A stretch of DNA of 64,000 nt from Fictibacillus fluitans. Its GTDB lineage: Bacteria; Bacillota; Bacilli; Bacillales; Fictibacillaceae. A program made the position numbers and the translations under genes. Below the pieces are notes generated by a model, which searched no databases, was not told where the DNA came from, and worked only from the letters and a program-made list of their open reading frames with translations. The stretch spans positions 28,089 to 92,088 of the forward strand of contig NZ_JAUHTR010000015.1 in assembly GCF_030418125.1 (NCBI RefSeq). Direction: 5' to 3'. This document shows positions 33,904 to 41,253 of this stretch, piece after piece (positions within the stretch are counted from its first letter, which is position 1; every line of letters starts with the position of its first letter).

Positions 33904-34182
33904 TTACCGGCCGCTGCAGCCGCAGCCTCCGCCGCTTTGGGGCGGCTTGGTGTACTGCTGGGGATAGGCCGGATTTTGCGGATATCCTCCAATGACTCCC
34001 TGGCCAAATCCCGGAACTGCCCCGGTATAGCCTGCTCCGGGATAACCTTGTCCGTAAGCCTGGCCGGGGTAGCCGGGGAATCCTTGCTGGCCGTACCCAG
34101 CGCCCGGCTGTCCATACCCCATGCCGGGAGGATAGCCGTATGGAGGATACTGGCCGTATCCATAAGGGTTTTGCTGTCTCAT
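33904..34182 (-). CDS. Gly/Pro/Tyr/Gln-rich low-complexity protein, likely spore coat
   Basis: 92 residues built from degenerate GYGQ, PPGY and PGYPGQ units (YGYGQYPPYGYPPGMGYGQ at the N terminus) and ending in GGGCGCSGR. No signal peptide or membrane segment. The composition is that of coat or crust proteins, where Tyr residues allow cross-links. The start at 34182 has AGGA 6 nt upstream. An exact sigma-K -10 (CATATGCTA) with AC 16 nt before it lies 37 nt upstream, which supports mother-cell expression. Function is inferred from composition and promoter. Confidence 0.65.
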   Translation of the reverse strand: MRQQNPYGYGQYPPYGYPPGMGYGQPGAGYGQQGFPGYPGQAYGQGYPGAGYTGAVPGFGQGVIGGYPQNPAYPQQYTKPPQSGGGCGCSGR

Positions 34183-34218
34183 ATGATCGTTCCTATCTGG
34201 TGAGATTTTGGTTCCTTT

Positions 34219-34245
34219 TAGCATATGTAGAAGCTGCATTAGTGT
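34219..34245 (-). promoter_or_regulatory. Sigma-K-like promoter of the Gly/Pro/Tyr-rich gene
   Basis: On the minus strand, AC at 34245-34244, 16 nt, then CATATGCTA at 34227-34219 (exact CATANNNTA). Confidence 0.6.
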
Positions 34246-34282
34246 ACAAGATATTTAACTATGAAGCTCTTGTTTTTAAAAT

Positions 34283-34309
34283 GAAAAGCCTGCAATTTTT
34301 GCAGGCTTT
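34283..34309 (-). terminator. Terminator after the gerPF-hsp20 unit
   Basis: Stem aaagcctgca/tgcaggcttt followed on the minus strand by a T-rich stretch; it overlaps the stop codon of the Hsp20-like gene. Confidence 0.7.
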
Positions 34310-34769
34310 ATTCTTCGGTATCAGGCTGGATATCAATAAGGTTGGCAGAAGGTTTTCGCTTGCGCACCCTGATTTTTAATACACCGTTGCCAAATGTGGC
34401 ACGGACGTCCTCCTGCTTGACGGAGAAGGGAAGCGGAACGAGGCGTTCAACACGCTTGTTTGCTTGTTTGTACTGGCTGATGTTAGTGCTGTCGTCTGTG
34501 AAGCGGTTCGTTTCCGAGGCGTAAGCGATAATTTTCAGGGCACGGTCCAGCACTTCAATCTGAATTTGATTCTGGTCATAGGATTCCAGGTTGGCATGCG
34601 CCAGATATTCATCTTTCGTTTCCTGAACTTCAAGAGGGAATGAGAGGTTATCAACCATGGACTGATAATGCTCAAAGCTTTTATCAATAAATTGTTCGAG
34701 TGATTTTACCCATGTACCTAACGACTTTTCATTTAAAAAGGGCAGAATGGGACCGCCGTTTTCTGACAT
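34308..34769 (-). CDS. Hsp20/alpha-crystallin-like protein, likely spore coat
   Basis: 153 residues. A helical N terminus (LGTWVKSLEQFIDKSF) precedes a degenerate alpha-crystallin domain: SFPLEVQETKDEYLAHANLE, then RLVPLPFSVKQEDVRATFGN and GVLKIRVRKRKP, the GVLxIxxPK-type end of small heat shock proteins. Similar proteins (CotM, CotP) belong to the Bacillus coat. The ATG at 34769 with GGAGGAG 7 nt upstream is preferred over an upstream TTG. It lies 25 bp after gerPF and is probably co-transcribed. Confidence 0.75.
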   Translation of the reverse strand: MSENGGPILPFLNEKSLGTWVKSLEQFIDKSFEHYQSMVDNLSFPLEVQETKDEYLAHANLESYDQNQIQIEVLDRALKIIAYASETNRFTDDSTNISQYKQANKRVERLVPLPFSVKQEDVRATFGNGVLKIRVRKRKPSANLIDIQPDTEE

Positions 34770-34794
34770 GATCAAACTCCTCCTCTAATCATTT

Positions 34795-35019
34795 TTAAGC
34801 GTTGCCGGCTACATTTGAGTCTACGGCATCGGTATCAAGTGTATTGGTGGCACTGACGAACGTGACGGTCTGCATAAAGTTGCCTGTATTTCCGCCTCCA
34901 GAGCCGCTGTATCCTTTGCTTGTGCTTTTCGGATTGATGACCAGGGTGTCACCAAAATTGACAACTCCATCGGATTGAACGGCGGAAATGGTGACAGGTC
35001 CTACGATGAGTGATGGCAA
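34795..35019 (-). CDS. gerPF: Spore germination protein GerPF-like
   Basis: 74 residues: MPSLIVGPVTISAVQSDGVV, NFGDTLVINPKSTSKGYSGS and GGGNTGNFMQ, ending TDAVDSNVAGNA. This is the full GerPA/GerPF pattern (MPxIVGPxxIxxV, NFGD, SPKxxSK, GAGSxNTGxF). GGGAGG precedes the ATG. It is divergent from the gerPA-C-D-E-B operon instead of closing it as in the usual gerPABCDEF order. GerP proteins sit in the spore coat and help germinants reach their receptors. PF rather than PA is inferred because a PA-like gene leads the other operon. Confidence 0.75.
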   Translation of the reverse strand: MPSLIVGPVTISAVQSDGVVNFGDTLVINPKSTSKGYSGSGGGNTGNFMQTVTFVSATNTLDTDAVDSNVAGNA

Positions 35020-35069
35020 GGATTAATACCTCCCTTACGACGTACTGTCTGGATTCCTGCTGCTCTTAT

Positions 35070-35097
35070 CAACTTATGATGACGCAGGGATTTGGTG
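35070..35097 (-). promoter_or_regulatory. Sigma-K-like promoter of gerPF-hsp20
   Basis: On the minus strand, ACC at 35096-35094, spacing 16, then CATAAGTTG at 35078-35070 (one mismatch to CATANNNTA). Confidence 0.45.
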
Positions 35098-35113
35098 AGC
35101 ATAAAGAGGGTGA

Positions 35114-35140
35114 ACACCTAAGAAAAAACAACATATGCTA
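35114..35140 (+). promoter_or_regulatory. Sigma-K-like promoter of the gerPA-C-D-E-B operon
   Basis: AC at 35114-35115, 16 nt, CATATGCTA at 35132-35140 (exact CATANNNTA), 31 nt before the gerPA start. The gerP operon is sigma-K dependent in B. subtilis. Confidence 0.65.
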
Positions 35141-35170
35141 TGAAGAGACGGTTACGGCAGGGGGGGTTGG

Positions 35171-35392
35171 ATGCCTGGTATCGTAGGGAGTATTAACATT
35201 GCCTCAGTTTCGAGCAGTTCAATTGTCCATATTGGGGATGTTCAGGCCATCCAACCGATCAGCAATGCGAAGACGTTTGCGGGGGCCGGGTCCTTTAATA
35301 CAGGTGATAACATCAGAACCAACACCGGTTATAATCTGACGAACACGTACGATATGGACCAGTTCGACAATGCAAACATCGGAAATAACTAG
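35171..35392 (+). CDS. gerPA: Spore germination protein GerPA-like
   Basis: 73 residues: MPGIVGSINIASVSSSSIVH, IGDVQAIQPISNAKTFAGAG and SFNTGDNIRT, the GerPA/GerPF fold with the NTGD signature. It leads the cluster gerPA-gerPC-gerPD-gerPE-gerPB. A GGGGGG-type ribosome binding site lies 5 nt before the ATG. Coat-located factor for germinant access, from known gerP biology. Confidence 0.75.
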   Translation: MPGIVGSINIASVSSSSIVHIGDVQAIQPISNAKTFAGAGSFNTGDNIRTNTGYNLTNTYDMDQFDNANIGNN

Positions 35393-35457
35393 AAGAGAAG
35401 ATTTAACGAGCAAATTTGGGTTAGGTCCGGCATAAAACATAGTAAGGAGATGATGTT

Positions 35458-36099
35458 ATGTCGGACACCTACAATCAGTACTATTATATACAGCAAGTGC
35501 AGGGGCAGCTTCAATGCCTCCAGGATAAAGTGTGTGAATTGGAGAAGCAGATTGAAGACTTGACGAAGGATATGAAAAAGGTAAAAGACCAGCCGACCAC
35601 ACAAATCCAATATTCGTTCGATCAGCTGAAAATTGAGAGGCTCGACGGAACGCTGAACATCGGGCTCAGTTCGGATACGGATGGTAAAAATATTGTGGAT
35701 GATTTTACAGTGGGGGGACAGTCGATCGCTGTCCCCAATAATGGAGGAAGCCCGCCGGGATCCATGAGTTCGAGCAGGGAATATACTGAAATTATGGGCA
35801 ACCTTGAAGAATATTTAAACGTTGAAGCAGCGGAAGACATAGCCAAGATTGAAGAAGAGCATGATCATAAATTAGAAGAAACCTATCATGAGTTAATCAT
35901 CAATGATATCCGGACACAGCTGCCGGGAAGACTTGAACATTACCTTCAAAAGTACCCCCCTCAGAATCAGGAAGGGTTTCTTCTTGTGGAGAACAAGGTA
36001 AAAGGCGATGTTTACAAAGGAATGGAGCATTTTATCCTGAGCTTGAAAAATAACAACATCGGAGGCGAAAACCATGAAATACCAGGTGATCAATCATGA
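35458..36099 (+). CDS. gerPC: Spore germination protein GerPC
   Basis: 213 residues, close to the usual GerPC length. The N-terminal coiled coil (QQVQGQLQCLQDKVCELEKQ and on to about residue 40) leads to the conserved IERLDGTLNIGLSSDTDG and then a helical domain (YHELIINDIRTQLPGRLEHY). AAGGAGATG precedes the ATG. It overlaps gerPD by 26 nt. Confidence 0.88.
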   Translation: MSDTYNQYYYIQQVQGQLQCLQDKVCELEKQIEDLTKDMKKVKDQPTTQIQYSFDQLKIERLDGTLNIGLSSDTDGKNIVDDFTVGGQSIAVPNNGGSPPGSMSSSREYTEIMGNLEEYLNVEAAEDIAKIEEEHDHKLEETYHELIINDIRTQLPGRLEHYLQKYPPQNQEGFLLVENKVKGDVYKGMEHFILSLKNNNIGGENHEIPGDQS

Positions 36100-36253
36100 T
36101 CTTTCAATAGGTGACTTGAAGATTGTGGGGGTAAGCATCTCTTCGCTTGTATTGGTGGGTGATGCCGGCCACATCGCGCTTGCCTCTGCCTTTGATACAC
36201 CACCGGAAGCTCTGGTGGTCGGAACCTCCCTTGTTCCTTTATCGGTTGTATAA
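36074..36253 (+). CDS. gerPD: Spore germination protein GerPD
   Basis: 59 residues: MKYQVINHDLSIGDLKIVGV, SISSLVLVGDAGHIALASAF, and an end VVGTSLVPLSVV, matching GerPD in length and pattern. It starts inside the end of gerPC in another frame, with GGAGG 8 nt upstream, a coupling typical of the gerP operon. Confidence 0.85.
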   Translation: MKYQVINHDLSIGDLKIVGVSISSLVLVGDAGHIALASAFDTPPEALVVGTSLVPLSVV

Positions 36254-36254
36254 A

Positions 36255-36716
36255 ATGATTCCGCGCACATCGGAAGTGAACCATATCCATATTCGCTCAA
36301 TTTTATTTTCTTCCATTGTCAATGTGGGGGATACGGATGAACATACCGCGTTTTCAAGGGCTATTGCCATCCAAAAATACGAACCCGAGTTTAGTACTGC
36401 GCTCGGGAATCTGCTCGATTACCCAAAGTATCAGATATTTACGATGGTACGTCCCCCGCCGATTCCGCCAAAGGAAGTAGTTATGGAATCCTACCATGAC
36501 CCAGCGTTTATTAAAGTCAATTCGATTGATATTTTCGGTATTTCCACCGCTGCCATGCTTCATATTGGTGGCATACAAAACATTGATTTGGAATCAAGAG
36601 TAAAGCATGTCCGTGATTACCGGACGAATCCTGATCCGAAAAATTTGTCCATTGTTCCTTTTGCACCTGTATCACGGAATAACCGGGAACCAAAAGGGAG
36701 GGGGGAACAGCCGTGA
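36255..36716 (+). CDS. gerPE: Spore germination protein GerPE
   Basis: 153 residues. RTSEVNHIHIRSILFSSIVN and VGDTDEHTAFSRAIAIQKYE at the N terminus, then VNSIDIFGISTAAMLHIGGI near residue 95, fit GerPE. It is about 30 residues longer than B. subtilis GerPE, with a charged C-terminal tail (NNREPKGRGEQP). There is no clear ribosome binding site; its ATG begins 1 nt after the gerPD stop, so it depends on coupling. Confidence 0.8.
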   Translation: MIPRTSEVNHIHIRSILFSSIVNVGDTDEHTAFSRAIAIQKYEPEFSTALGNLLDYPKYQIFTMVRPPPIPPKEVVMESYHDPAFIKVNSIDIFGISTAAMLHIGGIQNIDLESRVKHVRDYRTNPDPKNLSIVPFAPVSRNNREPKGRGEQP

Positions 36717-36907
36717 ATTTCTTTGTGAACCAAACGATTACGATTTATCAATTAAAGGTGCAGGGAATTCAGAACTCCTCTGTTATGCAGATTGGAAGTG
36801 CGGGTATGATCCGCCCGGTTTCCAACCTGTACAATACCGGCGGCTATACCGGATCGGCACCGCCGCTGGCCAGCCTTCCGACAGTGGAACTTCCGGCTCC
36901 ATCCTGA
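36713..36907 (+). CDS. gerPB: Spore germination protein GerPB
   Basis: 64 residues: MNFFVNQTITIYQLKVQGIQ, NSSVMQIGSAGMIRPVSNLY, NTGGYTGSAPP, the clear GerPB pattern. The start is a GTG overlapping the gerPE stop, with AGGGAGGGGGG upstream. It lies at the end of the cluster, not in second place as in gerPABCDEF, so the operon has been rearranged. Confidence 0.87.
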   Translation: MNFFVNQTITIYQLKVQGIQNSSVMQIGSAGMIRPVSNLYNTGGYTGSAPPLASLPTVELPAPS

Positions 36908-36946
36908 TGACAGGCTTTAACCTTGCACGAAAGGAGGGAATGTTGC

Positions 36947-37417
36947 GTGGACTCCTGGAAACAAATGATGGAATGGAAGAAGTTTGCCGATCAGTATCTG
37001 GGACAAAATTTCTTTACGCCTTATGGACAGCAGCAGGATGAGGAACCAAGGACCCAGCAGGCTGAGCCGCAAGAAGAAAAGGGGTTTCCGGCTATAAACA
37101 TTTACGAATCCGACAATGAAATTTTGTGCATTGCTGCCATTCCTGGCTTGGAAAAAGCCGAGGATGTGGATGTGTATGTGGACGACAGAAGCGTTCATAT
37201 CAAAGGGAAAACCAACCTTATCGGTGGCAAGTACAGAATTGCCAAGCAGGAATTTGGCTCAGGCAGTTTCAGCAGAGAAATTGAGCTTCCCTGCAGAGTT
37301 CGGAGTGATGCCATTCAGGCCACGTATAAAAAAGGATTTTTATATCTCAGGCTCTACCGGCTGCCGGCCGACCGGCAAAAGCCGAAAAAAGTAGACATCC
37401 GCCGGTTTGACGATTGA
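36947..37417 (+). CDS. Hsp20/alpha-crystallin-like protein, likely spore coat
   Basis: 156 residues. After a Gln-rich linker comes the alpha-crystallin domain: FPAINIYESDNEILCIAAIP, GLEKAEDVDVYVDDRSVHIK, FSREIELPCRV and KKGFLYLRLYRLP. The start is the GTG at 36947 with AGGAGGG 8 nt upstream. It closes the gerP operon, so this cluster carries an Hsp20-like gene on each arm. A CotP-like structural role in the coat is likely, by context. Confidence 0.75.
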   Translation: MDSWKQMMEWKKFADQYLGQNFFTPYGQQQDEEPRTQQAEPQEEKGFPAINIYESDNEILCIAAIPGLEKAEDVDVYVDDRSVHIKGKTNLIGGKYRIAKQEFGSGSFSREIELPCRVRSDAIQATYKKGFLYLRLYRLPADRQKPKKVDIRRFDD

Positions 37418-37489
37418 GATTGACAAGGTACCCCGGCCGCTCTAAACTAAAAGAGAATAAATTTTGGAAAGGAAAAGGTATATCGTCCA

Positions 37490-37659
37490 ATGCGCAACTA
37501 ACTCCTGTCTTTACACGAACTTTATCTTCTTTTTTGAAAATAAACTTCAGACAGGATTAGTGTGCCCATTTTTATACCTGATTTCTTTTTGCGTGATCTT
37601 CAGTGATCGGGTGTTTTTTGTGCAGCTAAATCCTCTCTGATTCTCAGGGAGGTTTTTTT
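37490..37659 (+). promoter_or_regulatory. Attenuator leader of the ABC-F gene (3-codon uORF plus hairpins)
   Basis: A short ORF ATG-CGC-AAC-TAA at 37490-37501 (Met-Arg-Asn) with GGAAAAGG 11 nt upstream. Its 3' end lies in a long hairpin (aactcctgtct/agacaggatt, 37497-37561). A terminator stem acctgat/atcgggt with six Ts follows (37576-37619). A second stem, cctctctga/tcagggagg, with seven Ts at 37632-37659 ends at the ATG itself, so its 3' arm is also the ribosome binding site. This fits ribosome-stalling-controlled attenuation as known for vmlR and vga-type genes. Confidence 0.65.
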
Positions 37660-39312
37660 ATGCTTTTATTGAAAGCAGCGGATCTTGAAAAATCGTATCA
37701 GGACAAGCTCATTGTTCAGCTGAAGGAGGCACTGGTGATCCATAGCGGAGACCGGATCGGAGTGGTCGGGCAAAACGGCGCAGGAAAATCAACCCTGATG
37801 CATATCCTTGCTGGCAAAGAACAAGCGGATAAAGGAGAGGTCCGCGCTTACGGAAAAATCGCATGTGTTTTTCAATTTGGAGACAAAACGATGGCAGTGC
37901 CTTCTCAAAAACTGCAAGAGAAATGGGGAGTCGGCCACAAAGAGTTTTCGTCCATGAGCGGCGGTGAAAAAACGCGTCTGTCTCTTGCAGCTGCGCTTGA
38001 ACAGGAACCCGATTTGCTGTTTATGGATGAACCTACGAGCCACCTTGATCTTGATGGAATACAGCAGCTTGAACAAGAACTGTCTTCTTATAAAGGGGCC
38101 GTGGTGGTAATTTCTCATGATCGTGCGTTTCTTGATACGGTATGTACAAAAATAATTGAAATTACGGACACTGTTCCTTTGTTTTACACAGGTAACTATT
38201 CATCTTATCAAAAGCAGAAGGAGCATAACCTTGCACGGCAGCAGTTCGAATATGAGGCCTATACTAAAGAAAAGCAGCGGCTGAAGGAAGCGGCAAGAGA
38301 AAAAACGCAAAAAGTCAAAAGCATGAAAAAAAAGCCGTCCAGGATGAGCCATAGTGAAGCCAAACTGGGAAAAGGCAAGGTAAAAAGCAAGCAGGCTGCC
38401 ATGATGAAAAATGTAAAAGCCATGGAAAAGCGGATGGAGCACCTGGAGAAAAAAGATAAACCGAAGGAAATGGAGAATGTTCAGTTTGATATCGCAAAAT
38501 TAAGCCCGGTACATGCGAGATATGCGGTACAGGTAAAAGATGCGGAGAAAGCAGTTGGGGAAAGGCAGTTATTCCAAGCCGTTTCTTTTGCTGTAAAGCC
38601 TGGAATGAAAGTGGCGTTGACGGGGCCAAATGGATGCGGGAAGACCACCTTGATGAATATGATTCTGAGCGGTGATCCGGCAATAGCCGCCTCCCAGGCA
38701 TTAAAGATCGGATACTTCCATCAAAATTTAGAGATAGTGGACGGGGAACGGTCGATTTTGGAAAATGTATCGGAACAGAGTCCTTACAGCAAGATGTTTA
38801 TTCGGACCGTGCTTGCCCGGATGCTGTTTAAACGGGAAGATGTTCACAAAAAGGTAAGCGTGCTGAGCGGAGGACAACGGGTGAAAACCGCTCTCGCCAA
38901 GATTTTTCTCGGCGACTTTAATCTGCTTTTACTGGATGAGCCAACAAATTATCTGGATATTTTCACGCGGGAGGCATTGGGGGATGTCCTGTCCGGTTAT
39001 CCGGGAACCATTTTGTTTGCGACCCACGACCGGCAGCTGATGAACAAGGTGGCCGACCATCTGCTGGTGTTTAAGGAAGGCAACTGTCTGTTTTTCGAGG
39101 GAAACTATGCTGACTATGAGCAGCAATGTGTAAATAAGGACAATAAAAATTCTATGGCGGGACAGGAAGAGCTGTTAGCGCTTGAGGTTGAACGTGCAAA
39201 CCTGATTGGAAGATTGTCCATGCCCGGAAAAGGCGATCAGAAAGAAGTGCTTGAGCAGCGGTATCAAGAGCTGCTTAAAAACATACAGCAGATCAAACGG
39301 AAAATAAACTGA
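37660..39312 (+). CDS. ABC-F ribosomal protection protein, Vga/VmlR-like
   Basis: 550 residues, soluble, two ABC domains. First: VVGQNGAGKSTL, SSMSGGEKTRLSL, LLFMDEPTSHLD, VISHDRAFL. Second: LTGPNGCGKTTL, VLSGGQRVKTAL, LLLDEPTNYLD, ATHDRQLM. The long basic linker between them (about residues 185-280, many Lys/Arg) is the length class of Vga, Lsa and VmlR, which enter the ribosomal E site and dislodge antibiotics such as lincosamides and pleuromutilins. Resistance activity is inferred; the attenuator leader strongly supports it. Confidence 0.82.
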   Translation: MLLLKAADLEKSYQDKLIVQLKEALVIHSGDRIGVVGQNGAGKSTLMHILAGKEQADKGEVRAYGKIACVFQFGDKTMAVPSQKLQEKWGVGHKEFSSMSGGEKTRLSLAAALEQEPDLLFMDEPTSHLDLDGIQQLEQELSSYKGAVVVISHDRAFLDTVCTKIIEITDTVPLFYTGNYSSYQKQKEHNLARQQFEYEAYTKEKQRLKEAAREKTQKVKSMKKKPSRMSHSEAKLGKGKVKSKQAAMMKNVKAMEKRMEHLEKKDKPKEMENVQFDIAKLSPVHARYAVQVKDAEKAVGERQLFQAVSFAVKPGMKVALTGPNGCGKTTLMNMILSGDPAIAASQALKIGYFHQNLEIVDGERSILENVSEQSPYSKMFIRTVLARMLFKREDVHKKVSVLSGGQRVKTALAKIFLGDFNLLLLDEPTNYLDIFTREALGDVLSGYPGTILFATHDRQLMNKVADHLLVFKEGNCLFFEGNYADYEQQCVNKDNKNSMAGQEELLALEVERANLIGRLSMPGKGDQKEVLEQRYQELLKNIQQIKRKIN

Positions 39313-39315
39313 TTA

Positions 39316-39350
39316 TAAAAAAGCAGGGAGTCGACGGACTCCCTGCTTTT
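39316..39350. terminator. Bidirectional terminator
   Basis: Stem aagcagggagtc/gactccctgctt flanked by A and T runs between convergent genes. Confidence 0.8.
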
Positions 39351-39351
39351 A

Positions 39352-39537
39352 CTACTTCTTGTCTTCTTCCTGCCGGATCGGCGGTTCTTCCTCATCACCA
39401 ATTTCAGTGGAATAGCTGATTTGATTCAAATCATACTCGTGGGCAACGGTTCCTCCGGCCATCCCTTCATTGATCATCCGGTCAATGTCCAGATAGAGCT
39501 TTTTCTTTCCTTCGTAATCGGTTTCTTTTTCTGACAT
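39352..39537 (-). CDS. Small acidic protein, unknown (61 aa)
   Basis: Hydrophilic 61-residue protein starting MSEKETDYEGKKKLYLDIDR, with INEGMAGGTVAHEYDLNQIS and a Glu-rich end. AAGGAGG lies 9 nt before the ATG at 39537; a longer frame to 39711 lacks a ribosome binding site. No family recognised. Divergent from the small gene at 39655. Confidence 0.65.
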   Translation of the reverse strand: MSEKETDYEGKKKLYLDIDRMINEGMAGGTVAHEYDLNQISYSTEIGDEEEPPIRQEEDKK

Positions 39538-39654
39538 CACACAGTCCTCCTTTTTTATGTAGTCTGTCCCAAATAAATACGTAAATATGAGCTTAAAATT
39601 TTTATGAAGCGGGTATAAGACACTATTAATTGTATTTTTGAGGAGGAGCATCAC

Positions 39655-39822
39655 ATGGCAGACTACAGCCAGGTTGTGGAAAAGTACTTTTTTATCATCA
39701 GGAAGAAACACTTACAGGGCGGCTTAAATATAAATGAGTACAACAAAAAGGTAGAACTCATCAATTTATGGTTTATCCGGCACACCTTGCGTTCAGGTCT
39801 GACAAAAAAAGAAGTACAATAA
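39655..39822 (+). CDS. Small protein, unknown (55 aa)
   Basis: 55-residue basic protein: MADYSQVVEKYFFIIRKKHL, then GGLNINEYNKKVELINLWFI and RSGLTKKEVQ. It reads as two helices with a hydrophobic face and has no signal peptide. GGAGGAG lies 6 nt before the ATG and a hairpin terminator follows, so it is a complete unit. No family recognised. Confidence 0.6.
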   Translation: MADYSQVVEKYFFIIRKKHLQGGLNINEYNKKVELINLWFIRHTLRSGLTKKEVQ

Positions 39823-39846
39823 ACATTTAAATAGATAATAATCGTG

Positions 39847-39878
39847 AACTTCCGAAAAAAAATTCGGAAGTTTTTTTA
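39847..39878 (+). terminator. Terminator after the 55-aa gene
   Basis: Stem aacttccgaa/ttcggaagtt followed by seven Ts. Confidence 0.8.
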
Positions 39879-39984
39879 TATAAAGGAATATCGATCAAAA
39901 AAAACGTATTCTAAGTAGTGAAACCTTCGAATGCGTTCATGCGTAGAAGGAGTATTGATTTTACATACTTTAGGAGGAAGAACG

Positions 39985-40764
39985 ATGAATAACCATGAAA
40001 TTGATTATAAAATTTATGGAGATGACATGCAGTTTGTTGAAGTGGAGCTGGATCCCGGTGAAACGGTTGTAGCGGAAGCCGGCGCCTTGATGATGATGGA
40101 GGACAGCATCAGCATGGAAACCATCTTTGGGGATGGATCTTCCCAGGGGTCAGGGCTGATGGGCAAGCTGTTCAATGCCGGCAAGCGCATGCTGACGGGA
40201 GAAAGCTTGTTTATGACGACCTTCACAAATGATGGCTCAGGTAAAAAACACGTTTCCTTTGCTTCTCCATATCCCGGAAAAATCATTCCGATGGATTTAA
40301 GCGAATATGACGGAAAAGTGGTCTGTCAAAAGGATGCCTTTTTGGCGGCAGCAAAAGGAGTATCGGTTGGCATCGAGCTGCAGCGGAAGCTTGGGACCGG
40401 TTTTTTCGGCGGTGAAGGCTTCATCATGCAAAAGCTGGAAGGAGACGGAATGGCTTTTGTTCATGCAGGGGGTACCATTCATGAAAAAACCCTTCAGCCC
40501 GGCGAAGTTCTCCGTGTGGATACCGGATGTCTCGTTGCGATGACAAAGGACGTCGACTACAGCATCGAAATGGTGAAGGGAGTAAAAACCGCCCTCTTCG
40601 GCGGTGAGGGGCTGTTCTTTGCGACACTTCGCGGCCCCGGCAAAGTCTGGATCCAATCCTTGCCGTTCAGCAGGCTCGCAAGCAGAGTCTTTGCGGCGAT
40701 TCCTCAATCAAAGGATGAAGGAAGCATGGCAAAAGGGCTGTTCAACATCTTTGATGGAGATTGA
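39985..40764 (+). CDS. TIGR00266/AIM24 family protein
   Basis: 259 residues with the Gly-rich beta pattern of the family: FVEVELDPGETVVAEAGALM near the N terminus, SLFMTTFTNDGSG, GGEGFIMQKLEGDGMAFVHA and LFGGEGLFFATLRGPGKVWI. It is soluble and its molecular role is unknown. The ATG at 39985 with AGGAGG 7 nt upstream is preferred over the upstream ATG at 39931. Monocistronic with a strong terminator. Confidence 0.85.
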   Translation: MNNHEIDYKIYGDDMQFVEVELDPGETVVAEAGALMMMEDSISMETIFGDGSSQGSGLMGKLFNAGKRMLTGESLFMTTFTNDGSGKKHVSFASPYPGKIIPMDLSEYDGKVVCQKDAFLAAAKGVSVGIELQRKLGTGFFGGEGFIMQKLEGDGMAFVHAGGTIHEKTLQPGEVLRVDTGCLVAMTKDVDYSIEMVKGVKTALFGGEGLFFATLRGPGKVWIQSLPFSRLASRVFAAIPQSKDEGSMAKGLFNIFDGD

Positions 40765-40780
40765 TTTAATATAGGCAAAC

Positions 40781-40809
40781 AAAAGGATGGCGCCCTGGCG
40801 CCATCCTTT
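40781..40809. terminator. Bidirectional terminator
   Basis: Stem aaaggatggcgcc/ggcgccatccttt between convergent genes. Confidence 0.8.
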
Positions 40810-40818
40810 CTTTGCGGG

Positions 40819-41064
40819 TTATGTACGTTCTTCCTCTGTCTGGTACCGATTAATTTCATTCGATTGAAGCTCGATCAGCCGTTCCAGCTTCTCGTTTCTT
40901 AAACGGTCGGCTTCCAATTTCCGTTTCATAAAGCCCATGGCCTTAAACAAAAAGATGATGGTCAAAACGATGATAAAAATCATGACGATAAAGGACAGTA
41001 AACTAAAGATGCCCATTAACGCACCGATGGCATCTAAAGGACCGTTGGGCTGTATATTATCCAT
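40819..41064 (-). CDS. Small single-pass membrane protein, unknown
   Basis: 81 residues. A long hydrophobic segment (GALMGIFSLLSFIVMIFIIV and on, residues 14-42) precedes a charged C-terminal helix (KLEADRLRNEKLERLIELQS). Topology suggests an anchor with a cytoplasmic coiled coil. GGGGG lies 7 nt before the ATG. No family recognised. Confidence 0.65.
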   Translation of the reverse strand: MDNIQPNGPLDAIGALMGIFSLLSFIVMIFIIVLTIIFLFKAMGFMKRKLEADRLRNEKLERLIELQSNEINRYQTEEERT

Positions 41065-41253
41065 TGTGTTCCCCCTTTTTAGTTTCCATAGTTACATAGC
41101 CTTATCCATCCTTATCTAAACCACTTATTGAAGAGAGGCCATTTAACCTTTAATATCATAACAGACCCCACTTTTTAAATCACGATTGTACGGGTTGTTC
41201 AGCAATTTTTGTTACAATAAAGGAAGATAACTATAGATCTGAGGTAGGAGCAA

